Of a DNA stretch of 64,000 bases, positions 17,110-26,094 are shown piece after piece. A program made the position numbers and the translations under genes. The stretch's first letter is position 1. Each line of letters begins with the position of its first letter. Below the pieces are notes generated by a model. The model was not told the DNA's origin. It searched no databases and was given only the letters and a program-made list of their open reading frames with translations. The stretch lies in contig NZ_JAIUMR010000003.1 in NCBI RefSeq assembly GCF_022565475.1, positions 186,001 to 250,000 on the forward strand. The letters are read 5' to 3'. Origin of the DNA: Aliidiomarina sp. Its GTDB lineage: Bacteria > Pseudomonadota > Gammaproteobacteria > Enterobacterales > Alteromonadaceae.

Positions 17110-18957
17110 ATGTTACGGATGAATCAAGAACAAATCGACGGTAAGTTAGGCTTCATTGATGATTATTTAAGTGCCCAAAATGCCGCAGATGGCTCGAAAA
17201 TGGATGCTAATGCGAACGTAACACAAAAGAACGTGGCGACCTTGGAAGCGGAGCTGATGAAAGACTTCTTCGTCCAGGTGAACCGTGCTCAGGTGAGTCG
17301 CAAAATTACCGAACTATTTGGCGCAGAACTGGCCACCGAGTATGTTCGGCAAATTGAAAATCATGAAATCTATGTGCATGACGAGACCAGCCTTAAACCC
17401 TATTGTGTTTCGGTCACTATGTATCCATTTTTGCGTGACGGACTAACGAAGCTGGGGGGCGAATCGTTGGGACCGAAGCACATTGAGTCCTTCTGCGGCA
17501 CCTTCGTCAACTTCGTGTTTGCTGTGAGTTCGCAGTTTGCTGGTGCTGTGGCAACGGTCGAGTTTTTAACCTACTTCGACTACTTTGCCCGCAAAGATTA
17601 TGGCGATGACTATCTCAATACTCACCGCCATGAAATTGCTAACCATTTGCAACATGTGGTTTATGCGCTAAATCAGCCGGCAGCTGCGCGCGGCTACCAA
17701 AGCGTGTTCTGGAATATCTCCATTTATGATCAGTACTATTTTGACAGCATGTTTGGGGAATTTGTTTTCCCAGATTTTAGCAAGCCGAGCTGGAAGTCCG
17801 TATCAGCACTACAAGACTTCTTCTTAGATTGGTTCAATGAAGAGCGCAATAAAACGATCTTAACCTTCCCAGTGGTGACGGTAGCCATGTTGACTGATAG
17901 CGGTCGTTGTAAAGATCAATCCTTTGCTTATGACATGGCAAACCACATGCAGAAGGGGAGTTCATTCTTCGTCTATTTGTCTGACAGTGCCGATTCATTG
18001 GCGTCCTGCTGTCGCTTGCGCAGTGAAATTGCTGACAATACGTTTTCCTATACGCTAGGCGCTGGAGGGGTTGCGACCGGGTCGATTAACGTCATTACCG
18101 TGAATATGAATCGTCTTGTCCAAGACCAACGTGATTTGGCGGAAGAAATCGACAAGATACACAAATACCAAGTGGCCTACCGACGCTTAATGGAAGAGTA
18201 CAAAGAGGCTGGACTGCTTACCGTTTATGATGCGGGTTTTATTAGCCTCGATAAGCAATTTCTCACAATCGGCATTAACGGTATGACCGAGGCTGCCGAG
18301 TCGCAAGGCATTCAAGTAGGAAATAACCAAGCCTATAAGGACTTTGTGCAACGACATTTGAAGGTCATTTATGACGCCAATAAAGCCGCGAAAAAGACCT
18401 ACGGTTACATGTTCAACACAGAGTTTGTGCCGGCTGAAAACCTCGGCGTCAAGAACGCTAAGTGGGACCGGAAAGATGGCTATTTTGTGCCGCGCGATTG
18501 CTACAACTCATATTTTTACACCGTTGAAGATGACAGTGTGAACGCGCTGGATAAATTTGTGTTACATGGAAAAGAACTGATCGAGTATCTCGATGGTGGC
18601 TCAGCTTTACATTTAAATGTGGAAGAAAAACTGTCCACCGAAGGCTACTTGGCATTGTTTAATACCGCTGCTGCAACAGGCTGCAACTATTTTTGTATCA
18701 ATGTGAAAATCACCATCTGTAATCGCTGCGAGCATATCGACAAGCGCACGCTGAGCGCCTGCTCAGACTGCGGTTCTGACGATATTGATTATGGCACGCG
18801 GGTCATTGGCTATTTGAAACGCGTGTCTGCGTTCAGTGCTGGACGCCGTCGCGAGCATTCGTTACGCCACTACCATCGTGAACGCAACCAGCTGGCTGCG
18901 AATGCCCGGTTCGGCAAAGCGGTCGACGAACAAAAGACGCTCGAGAACGTCAGTTAA
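17110..18957 (+). CDS. nrdD: Class III (anaerobic, glycyl-radical) ribonucleotide reductase NrdD
   Basis: It makes deoxyribonucleotides without oxygen. It has 615 residues against about 710 in E. coli; the N-terminal ATP-cone (about 90-100 residues) is missing, so dATP overall-activity control through that domain is absent. Visible features are the substrate-radical Cys in LKPYCVSVTMYP, a SCCRLR motif near residue 300, a C-terminal zinc site (CNRC and CSDC in positions 18719-18775), and the glycyl-radical segment GTRVIGYL. A basic tail of about 40 residues follows. Start ATG at 17110 is preceded by GGGGA. It is co-transcribed with nrdG and followed by a terminator. Confidence 0.93.
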   Translation: MLRMNQEQIDGKLGFIDDYLSAQNAADGSKMDANANVTQKNVATLEAELMKDFFVQVNRAQVSRKITELFGAELATEYVRQIENHEIYVHDETSLKPYCVSVTMYPFLRDGLTKLGGESLGPKHIESFCGTFVNFVFAVSSQFAGAVATVEFLTYFDYFARKDYGDDYLNTHRHEIANHLQHVVYALNQPAAARGYQSVFWNISIYDQYYFDSMFGEFVFPDFSKPSWKSVSALQDFFLDWFNEERNKTILTFPVVTVAMLTDSGRCKDQSFAYDMANHMQKGSSFFVYLSDSADSLASCCRLRSEIADNTFSYTLGAGGVATGSINVITVNMNRLVQDQRDLAEEIDKIHKYQVAYRRLMEEYKEAGLLTVYDAGFISLDKQFLTIGINGMTEAAESQGIQVGNNQAYKDFVQRHLKVIYDANKAAKKTYGYMFNTEFVPAENLGVKNAKWDRKDGYFVPRDCYNSYFYTVEDDSVNALDKFVLHGKELIEYLDGGSALHLNVEEKLSTEGYLALFNTAAATGCNYFCINVKITICNRCEHIDKRTLSACSDCGSDDIDYGTRVIGYLKRVSAFSAGRRREHSLRHYHRERNQLAANARFGKAVDEQKTLENVS

Positions 18958-18982
18958 CCAAGAGCAAACAAAGACTACCCAC

Positions 18983-19007
18983 AAAGGGGAGGGTTTCCTC
19001 CCCTTTT
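18983..19007 (+). terminator. Rho-independent terminator after nrdD
   Basis: AAAGGGGAGG, loop GTTT, CCTCCCCTTTT: a strong GC stem with a T-run, 25 bases after the nrdD stop. Confidence 0.85.
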
Positions 19008-19072
19008 GGCGGAAGGAGAGGAGCAGGTTAATGTGGTAAGCTGCCGCTATCAATTTTGTTCGGAGCAACACC

Positions 19073-19474
19073 ATGTTAAGTAGTTATGACGATTTTATTG
19101 ACGCAGCGCAAAAACAGCCTGAGCCGCAGCGCTTACTGTTAGTGTTCACCAAGGCTGAAATGCCAGAAAAGGCCACAGCGGAACAGCAAGAACGCTTTCA
19201 ACGGGGCGAAGGTGGCAACTTAAATCCAGTGCTTTGCGTCGATAAACTGCCAGAAGAAATTCAACAATTCGACGTTTTGTTGCGCGAATCTGAACACACG
19301 GGTGTTGACTGGGATATCGCGTTCGCAGCGAGTATGAGCGGCTTAATTGGTGTGCCGCCAACACCTGAACAAGCAGAGCAGCCATTAAAGATGATGGTGG
19401 AAAGTATTAAGGGTGGGAACATTGCTAATTTTCTCGCTTTTAATCGTCAGGGCGAATTGCTCCGGATTCTCTGA
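19073..19474 (+). CDS. Conserved small cytoplasmic protein, RNR-associated type
   Basis: A 133-residue soluble protein with no signal peptide or membrane segment. Conserved-looking blocks are PEPQRLLLVFTKAEMP, GGNLNPVLCVDKLPEE and PLKMMVESIKGGNIANFLAF. From memory, this family is often labelled 'ribonucleotide reductase subunit alpha' in proteobacterial genomes, although it is far too short to be a catalytic subunit and lacks glycyl-radical or thiol motifs. Its position after nrdDG fits an association with that system. Its activity is unknown. It has its own terminator. Confidence 0.7.
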   Translation: MLSSYDDFIDAAQKQPEPQRLLLVFTKAEMPEKATAEQQERFQRGEGGNLNPVLCVDKLPEEIQQFDVLLRESEHTGVDWDIAFAASMSGLIGVPPTPEQAEQPLKMMVESIKGGNIANFLAFNRQGELLRIL

Positions 19475-19482
19475 CGACTTTT

Positions 19483-19531
19483 CCGCTCAGTGCGCTGGTA
19501 CACCAGCTGCCACTGAGCGGTTTTTCTTTTT
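19483..19531 (+). terminator. Nested-stem terminator
   Basis: CCGCTCAGTG (19483-19492) pairs with CACTGAGCGG (19511-19520), with an inner GCTGGT/ACCAGC stem, then TTTTTCTTTTT. It ends the 19073 gene before the convergent ubiT. Confidence 0.85.
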
Positions 19532-19547
19532 GTGAAGGCCCGTTCGA

Positions 19548-20069
19548 TTAATGCTGAGCGCGCGCTTCACGGCTCAATAGCACTTCCTCGGCGAGTGCCT
19601 CTGAAAGATCATATAAAGCTTTCGGGAGACGCGCTTGCAACTCGATCGTGTCTAAATAGTTCTTCAATTCCAAACCGAGTTCGGTATCGCCAATCAGCAT
19701 TAATTTCCGGCGGAAGAACAAGGTGTCCGGATCGACTTTTTGCGTGATGAGCAAGAACAAATCGTCCATGTTGCCACGGAAGAGAATATCGGCATCGTGC
19801 GTTGTCATGATGACCTTTAGGCGCGGTGCCATCTGTTGCGGGTTTAGTGTCACAATAAACTCAAGCTGAATATCGCTGACGACCACTTTTACTGTGCGGT
19901 TGCGCAGAAAGTCGAGCCGCCCTTGTTGCAGATCAGTTTTGAAAAACTGATTTAAGGTGAACTGCAAGGACTGGGTGGTCAATTTCGACGGCGCCAATTT
20001 TACCCCTTTTGCGACAACATTGGGGGCTGCTTCTACCACCTTCTGGATAACTCTATTTTTGTTTAACAT
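19548..20069 (-). CDS. ubiT: Oxygen-independent ubiquinone biosynthesis accessory factor UbiT (SCP2 domain)
   Basis: A 173-residue lipid-binding SCP2-family protein, the length of E. coli UbiT/YhbT. It takes the place of UbiJ in the anaerobic ubiquinone pathway, presumably holding prenylated intermediates. The SCP2 core spans about residues 45-150, with TLNPQQMAPRLKVIMTTHDADILFRG and DTLFFRRKLMLIGDTELGLELKN, closely like YhbT. It is divergent from ubiUV across 161 bases, the same arrangement as in E. coli. The FNR-like box at 20142 could serve both directions. Confidence 0.9.
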   Translation of the reverse strand: MLNKNRVIQKVVEAAPNVVAKGVKLAPSKLTTQSLQFTLNQFFKTDLQQGRLDFLRNRTVKVVVSDIQLEFIVTLNPQQMAPRLKVIMTTHDADILFRGNMDDLFLLITQKVDPDTLFFRRKLMLIGDTELGLELKNYLDTIELQARLPKALYDLSEALAEEVLLSREARAQH

Positions 20070-20141
20070 TCAAACACTTCCGTAAATATTTTGGGTAAAA
20101 TCAAAGACCCTTAAACGGTATCAAAAGTTTGTGCCGCCGCG

Positions 20142-20155
20142 TTAATCTAAATCAA
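20142..20155 (+). promoter_or_regulatory. FNR-like box between ubiT and ubiU
   Basis: TTAATCTAAATCAA matches TTGAT-N4-ATCAA with one mismatch. It is centred about 82 bases before the ubiU ATG. FNR control of ubiUV is known in E. coli, which supports the call. Confidence 0.7.
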
Positions 20156-20230
20156 GTATTGATGAGAAAGTCTGGGTTAAGGTGCGTCCGTCACTGTTCA
20201 CTTTGAATTTATTAATGAATGAGGCCCTTT

Positions 20231-21226
20231 ATGGAATTGTTATGTCCTGCAGGGAGTATTCCAGCATTAAAAGCAGCCATCGAGCATGGTGCTGACGCTG
20301 TCTATGTTGGTTTGAAAGATCAAACCAATGCCCGCCATTTTGCCGGACTCAATTTAGAAGCCGGAACATTGCATGACGCGGTGCGTTATGTGCATCAGCA
20401 TGGTCGTAAAATTCATGTTGCGATCAATACCTTTGCCCATCCAGATACGTTCCAGCGCTGGACGGCTGCGGTCGATGCGGCCATTCAGGCAGGCGTTGAT
20501 GTGCTGATCGTTGCCGATATGGCGGTATTGAGTTATATCGCCGAGCGCTACCCGGAACAGGAAGTTCACTTGTCCGTGCAAGCGTCGGCAACGAATGCGG
20601 CGGCGATTGAATTTTATCAACAAGAATTTGGCGTAAAACGTGTGGTACTGCCACGGGTGTTAGCCATGAACCAAGTCCGCGCACTGGCTCGAACCACGAA
20701 TGTAGATTTGGAAGTCTTTGCCTTTGGCAGTCTTTGTATTATGGCCGAAGGTCGTTGTTATTTGAGTTCGTATATGACCGGTGAGTCGCCGAATACGGTT
20801 GGAGCTTGCTCGCCAGCGGCTTGCGTGCGTTGGGACGAAAAGGACGGCGTGCTTGAATCACGTCTTAACGGTGTTTTGATTGATCGCTTTCAACCTGAGG
20901 AAACAGCCGGTTATCCAACCTTGTGCAAAGGTCGTTTTGCTGTCGACGGTGAGGTCTACCATCCACTCGAAGAGCCAACCAGTCTAAATACCTTAGGGCT
21001 CTTACCGGAGTTACACAAGGAAGGAATTGCCTCGCTAAAAATTGAAGGGCGTCAGCGTTCACCTGCTTACGTGGCGCAGATTACCAAAGTCTGGCGCGCC
21101 GCCATTGACGCGGTTTTGCATGATCCCGATCGTTTCCATGTCCAAGACGATTGGAATCGGGTACTCGCGGGCCTTTCCGAGGGCAGTCAAACCACCATCG
21201 GTGCCTACCACCGCAGCTGGAAATAG
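20231..21226 (+). CDS. ubiU: Oxygen-independent ubiquinone hydroxylase component UbiU (peptidase U32 family)
   Basis: With UbiV it hydroxylates ubiquinone precursors without oxygen, using an iron-sulfur cluster and probably prephenate. Start ATG 20231 (MELLCPAGSIPAL) matches E. coli UbiU and has GAGG upstream; the ATG at 20219 would add four residues. It is 331 residues. The [4Fe-4S] cysteines are expected at GSLCIMAEGRCYLSSY (two), GACSPAAC and PTLCKGRF. The fold is a U32 barrel with no protease activity. ubiV starts 11 bases after the stop. Confidence 0.95.
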   Translation: MELLCPAGSIPALKAAIEHGADAVYVGLKDQTNARHFAGLNLEAGTLHDAVRYVHQHGRKIHVAINTFAHPDTFQRWTAAVDAAIQAGVDVLIVADMAVLSYIAERYPEQEVHLSVQASATNAAAIEFYQQEFGVKRVVLPRVLAMNQVRALARTTNVDLEVFAFGSLCIMAEGRCYLSSYMTGESPNTVGACSPAACVRWDEKDGVLESRLNGVLIDRFQPEETAGYPTLCKGRFAVDGEVYHPLEEPTSLNTLGLLPELHKEGIASLKIEGRQRSPAYVAQITKVWRAAIDAVLHDPDRFHVQDDWNRVLAGLSEGSQTTIGAYHRSWK

Positions 21227-21236
21227 GAGACAAACC

Positions 21237-22112
21237 ATGCAGTTTTCATTAGGGCCGGTGCTGTACTTCTGGCCAAAAGCAACCATGCAGGCGTTCTATC
21301 GTCAAGCAGCTGAAAGTGATGTGGATGTGGTGTACCTTGGTGAGACGGTGTGCAGCAAGCGCCGCGAACTCAAGCTCGATGACTATCTGACCATTGCCCA
21401 TGAACTCCGCGAAGCAGGAAAGCAAGTGTGCTTGTCGACTATGACCTTACTCGAGGCGCCATCGGAGTTGCGTGAGCTGAAACGCTATTGTGACAATGGC
21501 GAGTTTCTTGTCGAGGCAAATGATGTCGGTGCCATTCGCTTACTGCGTGAACATGGATTGCCATTCGTCGCCGGTGCAGCGATCAGTGTGTATAACCAAC
21601 ACAGCGTGAAACGACTGGTCGACATGGGCATGCAACGTTGGGTTATGCCCGTTGAGCTCTCGCGGGATTGGCTGCAAGAGTTGCTTAGCCATGACGAGGT
21701 GCAATCGGTGCGTGATCGATTTGAAGCCGAAGTCTTTGCCTTTGGGCACATGCCACTCGCTTGGTCGGCCCGATGCTTTACGGCGCGTTCGGAGAATCGG
21801 CATAAAGATCAATGCGAACTCTGCTGTATTAAGTATCCAGATGGGCGCCGCGTCGACAGTCAAGACGGTCAGCGTGTTTTTGTGCTCAATGGTATTCAAA
21901 CTCAGTCCGGCGATCGCTATAACCTCATTAATCAAGTTCCTCAGATGCAAGGGCTCGTTGACGTGGTGCGGATTAGCCCACAAGCGGAAGGCACTTTTGA
22001 CTGGCTAGAGAAGTTCCGCGACAATACCCAAGGAGCCGCCCCAATAAAATTACCCGCGGGCGATGTGAATGGCTATTGGCTACAACTAGCAGGAATGGTG
22101 CAGCAAGCATGA
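21237..22112 (+). CDS. ubiV: Oxygen-independent ubiquinone hydroxylase component UbiV (peptidase U32 family)
   Basis: Partner of UbiU in the heterodimeric anaerobic hydroxylase. Start ATG 21237 (MQFSLGPVLYFWPK) has AGGAGA 6 bases upstream and matches E. coli UbiV; the longer frame from 21042 only overlaps ubiU. It is 291 residues. Cluster cysteines are probably in SARCFTARSENRHKDQCELCC, preceded by EVFAFGHMPLAWS. The stop overlaps the start of mog (ATGA), indicating coupling of quinone and molybdenum-cofactor synthesis. Confidence 0.95.
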   Translation: MQFSLGPVLYFWPKATMQAFYRQAAESDVDVVYLGETVCSKRRELKLDDYLTIAHELREAGKQVCLSTMTLLEAPSELRELKRYCDNGEFLVEANDVGAIRLLREHGLPFVAGAAISVYNQHSVKRLVDMGMQRWVMPVELSRDWLQELLSHDEVQSVRDRFEAEVFAFGHMPLAWSARCFTARSENRHKDQCELCCIKYPDGRRVDSQDGQRVFVLNGIQTQSGDRYNLINQVPQMQGLVDVVRISPQAEGTFDWLEKFRDNTQGAAPIKLPAGDVNGYWLQLAGMVQQA

Positions 22113-22651
22113 CAACAACGAAGCAAGCTCGAATTGGCATTGTGACCGTAAGCGACCGTGCCAGTGCTGGCGTTTACGAAGACATCTCTGGCAAAGCAAT
22201 CATTGCTACGCTGAATGACTATTTAACTTCGGCGTGGGAGCCTGTTTATGAAGTGATTCCCGATGAACAGCCGGAGATTGAAGCCATGCTCAAACGCATG
22301 GTTGATGAGGACGGTTGTTGTCTGGTGGTAACGACTGGCGGCACAGGGCCAGCAAAGCGCGATGTCACCCCCGAGGCGACCGAAGCTGTGTGTGACCGCA
22401 TGATGCCCGGTTTTGGTGAGCTGATGCGCACAGAATCGTTGAAGTATGTGCCGACGGCTATTTTGTCGCGGCAAACGGCAGGGCTGCGCGGGTCAAGCTT
22501 GCTGATTAATTTACCGGGCAAGCCGAAAGCTATTCGTCAATGCCTCGATGCGGTTTTCCCAGCCGTACCGTATTGCATTGATTTAATGGAAGGTCCGTAC
22601 TTAGAGTGTGACGAAAGCGTGATACAGCCTTTTCGGCCAAAGGCAAAGTAA
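22109..22651 (+). CDS. mog: Molybdopterin adenylyltransferase Mog (MogA)
   Basis: It adenylates molybdopterin before molybdate insertion, a step needed for NarG. It is 180 residues from ATG 22109, which overlaps the ubiV stop. Similarity to E. coli Mog is strong: ARIGIVTVSDRASAGVYED at the N-terminus, the MPT-binding TTGGTGPAKRDVTPEAT, MPGFGELMR, and LPGKPKAIRQCLD, ending FRPK. MoaB/MogA share this fold, but the SVPYCI-type ending points to Mog. It is probably expressed from the ubiU promoter, hence under FNR. Confidence 0.93.
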   Translation: MTTTKQARIGIVTVSDRASAGVYEDISGKAIIATLNDYLTSAWEPVYEVIPDEQPEIEAMLKRMVDEDGCCLVVTTGGTGPAKRDVTPEATEAVCDRMMPGFGELMRTESLKYVPTAILSRQTAGLRGSSLLINLPGKPKAIRQCLDAVFPAVPYCIDLMEGPYLECDESVIQPFRPKAK

Positions 22652-24430
22652 TCAGCCGCGGTTGATCACAAACAGATAGATGACCAAGAGCAAGGTGACA
22701 AACCAAAATCCCGACAGCAGCTGCCAAAACAGTAAGCTGCTGCCACGGGTGCTTTGCTTGACTTCGTCGCGCAAAAACTCCGGGTTGGGTTGGCGAATGT
22801 CACGTAAAAAGCTCGCGAGTGTGGTGTAGCGCACTTGCAGGTCAAATGACACCCCTTTCTCGAGTGCGCGGTCGAGCCAGACTGGTATCGCTGGGTTGGC
22901 TTTACGAGCGCTGATATAGCGCAAGCGGTCATAGTCACTCGGTGTTTTGCACTCTTCAATTTTGCTGCCATAGGGCAGTTTTCCCGTGAAGAGCTCGTAG
23001 GCGATGGTGGCGAGTGCATAGACGTCGCCTTGAATCGCTGAGTTTTTACCGGTGAGGTACAAAGGGTCTGAATAGGCAGCTGTCCCTAATACGGACTCTT
23101 GGTCAATCGGAATGAAAATCTCGGCAACGCCGGCGACAAATACTGAGCCGAAATCGACAATTTTGGCGGTTTCTTTCCCGGTGCCAGGCTCTTGCTGAAT
23201 AATGATATTGCCGGGTTTTAGGTCTTGATGAATCGCTTCGCAATCATGGAAAGCCTGCAGGCCAGCCGCAACTTGTTCGAGAATACTGAGCGCCCGAGCT
23301 GGTTTAATCGGCTGGTTGATTTCTAGCCAGCGCTCCATGTTGACGCCTTCTACGTACTCCATTAAATAATAGAGGAAACTCCGTGGCCGGTTTTGCCGAA
23401 TAATTCTGGTTACATGCGGGCTTTCAATGCGACTGCCGATCCACTCCTCGCGAATAAAGCGTTCAATGTAAGCGGTGTCGTCGGAAAAGTTTTCCGATGG
23501 TGTTTTCATGACTATTTCGGCACCGCTTTCGTTGTCACGGACGAGATAGAGATGACTACGAGAGCTCGCAAAGAGTTCGCTGATAATCTCATAACCGTCA
23601 ACTTTCATGCCCGGGCTAAAGGCTGGCGGGAAGGGCAGTTTGGTGAGTTTCTCGTGATAGTCGTCAATGTTTTCATTCGGTAGTTGGTGGATATCGACGA
23701 CGATAATACTGACATTGTCGTCACAACCGTTTGCCAGTGCCTGCGCAAATAATTGTTCCGCCGTTGCTTGCGCCGACAGCCCCGCATTGAGCGCTTCTTG
23801 TATCGCGTCAAGGCTAACAAACTCGTGTAAACCGTCTGAGCTTAGCAGCAATTTGTCGTGGATTTGCAAATTAATCCGTTGGTGGTCAAGTTGCAGATTA
23901 CTGTCCATCCCCAAGGCACGAGCGAGAAAGTGGCGATCTTGACTGAGGTGAGCCGTGTGGTCGTGGGTGAGTTGTTGGCATTGACCCTTGCGCCAATGGT
24001 AAACGCGACTGTCACCCACATGAAAGATATGCGCCGAATGAGATTTTATGATCGCGGTACTAAAGGTACACAACTGACCTTTCATTTCGTTGGCAAAGGC
24101 ATGACTGTGACGATACAAACGTAAATTGATGGTCGATAGCACTTGCCCAGCACTATGGCTCACCGACCAGGTGTCGGGCGTTTTCGGATAGTCTTGAATA
24201 AAGGTCCGGACTGCAGTGGTGCTGGCTTCTCGTCCTGCTTCGGCGCTACTGACACCGTCGGCGACAGTGAAAATAGCGCCTTTATAGGTCAATAAATGAG
24301 CACTTTCAGGCACCAAGGCGGCGGCTGCATCTTCGTTGCCTTGTTTACCGCCTTCGTTACAGAGAACAAAGTAATCAAGCTGTAGTTGCTGTGATTGCTC
24401 CGGCCCTGCTATCGGTGCCTGTGTTTCCAT
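22652..24430 (-). CDS. Bifunctional PP2C phosphatase / Ser-Thr protein kinase with C-terminal membrane anchor
   Basis: A 592-residue fusion. PP2C domain about 20-245, with metal-site motifs FTVADGVSSAEAGREA, HVGDSRVYHW, LLLSSDGLHEF and DDNVSIIVVD. Kinase domain about 270-525: the glycine loop is atypical (ELFASSRSHLYLV), the lysine is in IVMKTP, the catalytic loop reads HQDLKPGN instead of HRD, and the metal motif DFG is present. One membrane segment lies at about 565-590. It starts exactly one base after the narK stop, so the two genes form one unit. Similar kinases accompany nitrate transporters in pseudomonads; targets are unknown. Confidence 0.9.
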   Translation of the reverse strand: METQAPIAGPEQSQQLQLDYFVLCNEGGKQGNEDAAAALVPESAHLLTYKGAIFTVADGVSSAEAGREASTTAVRTFIQDYPKTPDTWSVSHSAGQVLSTINLRLYRHSHAFANEMKGQLCTFSTAIIKSHSAHIFHVGDSRVYHWRKGQCQQLTHDHTAHLSQDRHFLARALGMDSNLQLDHQRINLQIHDKLLLSSDGLHEFVSLDAIQEALNAGLSAQATAEQLFAQALANGCDDNVSIIVVDIHQLPNENIDDYHEKLTKLPFPPAFSPGMKVDGYEIISELFASSRSHLYLVRDNESGAEIVMKTPSENFSDDTAYIERFIREEWIGSRIESPHVTRIIRQNRPRSFLYYLMEYVEGVNMERWLEINQPIKPARALSILEQVAAGLQAFHDCEAIHQDLKPGNIIIQQEPGTGKETAKIVDFGSVFVAGVAEIFIPIDQESVLGTAAYSDPLYLTGKNSAIQGDVYALATIAYELFTGKLPYGSKIEECKTPSDYDRLRYISARKANPAIPVWLDRALEKGVSFDLQVRYTTLASFLRDIRQPNPEFLRDEVKQSTRGSSLLFWQLLSGFWFVTLLLVIYLFVINRG

Positions 24431-25912
24431 TTATTTATGGCCTACCTCGATGGTGTGAACCGTGCCATCTGGCATGACTTCAGTAATGTGGCCTTTCGGG
24501 TTGTCCATAAAGAACACCGCGACCAGCCCAATTAATGCTGAAGCTGCAATGACATAGAAGAAGACACTGTAGGAAACAAAGCTGAGGACAGTCAAGTAGA
24601 CCACCGCACCCACGTTACCATAGGCGCCAGCCATACCGGCGATTTGTCCTGTCATCGAGCGTTTAATCAGTGGAATCATGGCAAATACAGCACCTTCGCC
24701 CGCTTGCACAAAGAACGAGCAAGCCATGGTGACGAGTACCGCAACTAAAATCCACCAGTTGCTATCAATAAGTCCCATCATAAAATAACCAACTGCCAAG
24801 CCGGAAATCATGATAATCAGGGTGCGACGACGACCATAACGGTCGGAGAACCAACCGCCCATCGGCCGCGAAACTAAGTTCATAAAAGCAAAGCCCGACG
24901 CTAGTAAACCAGCGGTGACGGGGTTCAAGCCTTCAAACGTCTGCAAGAAATACAGTGGCAGCATGGACACGACCGCAAGCTCTGAACCGAAGGTCGCAAA
25001 GTAGGCGATATTTAAAATAGCCACTTGTTTAAATGAGAATTTCTCCAGTTCCGGAACACCTTCACGCAAATGTTCGGCATTGATACTCCAAGTTTGCCAA
25101 GTGTGATAGATGAACACCACCAGAAGTATGGCCCAGAATACGTACATGGTTGATTCAGAGAGCAGGTTTACGCCGCCGGGTGCTAGGCGCCAAGCCAGTA
25201 AACCAAGGGCAAGATACATGGGGATATTCATCAAAATTAACGCCCACAAGGCGCCCCAAGAAGACACCAACATGGCACCTGATTTTTTCGGCTTAAAATA
25301 AATCGAGCCTTTCGGGGTATTACGCGCGAGCTTGTAGAATACTAGGCCGTAGATACCACACAAAATACCAACCAAAGCGATGGCGTAACGCCAGCCATCG
25401 TCACCACCAAATGCCAGTGCTAGTGCAGGAAGCGTCATCGCAGCGGCGGCGGAACCAAAGTTACCCCAACCGCCATAAATGCCTTCGGCTGTACCAACTT
25501 GATGGGCGGGAAACCACTCGCTAACAAGACGAATACCGATAACAAAACCGGCACCGACGAAGCCTAACAAGAAACGGAAAATGGCTAAGCTGGTGTAGGT
25601 ATTGGCAAAAGCGAAACCAATACATAAAAAGGCAGAGATCACTAATAGGGCGGAATAAATCAGGCGTGGCCCCAATTTGTCGACCAACATACCGACAATA
25701 ATCCGCGCGGGAATGGTCATAGCGACGTTCAAGATTAATAGCGCGCGCACTTGCGCATCGGTCAAATCAAGGGTTTCTTGAATCGATGATAGCAATGGCG
25801 CATGTGCAAACCACACCGCAAAGGTGAGAAAGAACGCGAACCAAGTTAAATGCAGCGTCTTTATTTTTGGATCGCTGAAGCGAAACAAATTTAAGCTAGT
25901 AGCAGACGACAT
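24431..25912 (-). CDS. narK: Nitrate/nitrite transporter NarK (MFS), first copy
   Basis: A 493-residue, 12-segment major facilitator. Both nitrate-signature motifs are present: [15 protein letters not shown] (segment 5) and [15 protein letters not shown] (segment 11). A central cytoplasmic loop separates the halves, and the C-terminus ends in a soluble tail ([12 protein letters not shown]). The family moves nitrate in and/or exchanges nitrite. A perfect FNR box lies 66 bases upstream of its ATG. It is followed directly by the PP2C-kinase gene, which may adjust transport or nitrate signalling (inference). Confidence 0.92.
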   Translation of the reverse strand: MSSATSLNLFRFSDPKIKTLHLTWFAFFLTFAVWFAHAPLLSSIQETLDLTDAQVRALLILNVAMTIPARIIVGMLVDKLGPRLIYSALLVISAFLCIGFAFANTYTSLAIFRFLLGFVGAGFVIGIRLVSEWFPAHQVGTAEGIYGGWGNFGSAAAAMTLPALALAFGGDDGWRYAIALVGILCGIYGLVFYKLARNTPKGSIYFKPKKSGAMLVSSWGALWALILMNIPMYLALGLLAWRLAPGGVNLLSESTMYVFWAILLVVFIYHTWQTWSINAEHLREGVPELEKFSFKQVAILNIAYFATFGSELAVVSMLPLYFLQTFEGLNPVTAGLLASGFAFMNLVSRPMGGWFSDRYGRRRTLIIMISGLAVGYFMMGLIDSNWWILVAVLVTMACSFFVQAGEGAVFAMIPLIKRSMTGQIAGMAGAYGNVGAVVYLTVLSFVSYSVFFYVIAASALIGLVAVFFMDNPKGHITEVMPDGTVHTIEVGHK

Positions 25913-25977
25913 GATGACCTCATTACAAGTAGGGGTTTATTCTGAGTGCATTGTCTTTAGGTATAGGCCTAGCTTGC

Positions 25978-25991
25978 TTGATCTACATCAA
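25978..25991 (-). promoter_or_regulatory. FNR/ANR box upstream of narK
   Basis: TTGATCTACATCAA, an exact TTGAT-N4-ATCAA. Read on the minus strand at -41.5, transcription would start near 25943, about 31 bases before the narK ATG. Confidence 0.88.
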
Positions 25992-26074
25992 GAAGGCGAT
26001 TGGGCGAAAATTAAGGAAAAGTAACTCGCTATCCCAAAAGAGGTATAAAGATATCCGCTAGGTGATTGATTTTA

Positions 26075-26094
26075 TTTGAGGTGTATACCTCAAA
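26075..26094. promoter_or_regulatory. Palindromic operator-like site upstream of second narK
   Basis: TTTGAGGTGTATACCTCAAA has 8-base perfect arms (TTTGAGGT/ACCTCAAA) and a symmetric central TA, 18 of 20 positions symmetric. It is 119 bases before the ATG. The size and symmetry suggest a dimeric regulator, but I cannot name it. Confidence 0.6.
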
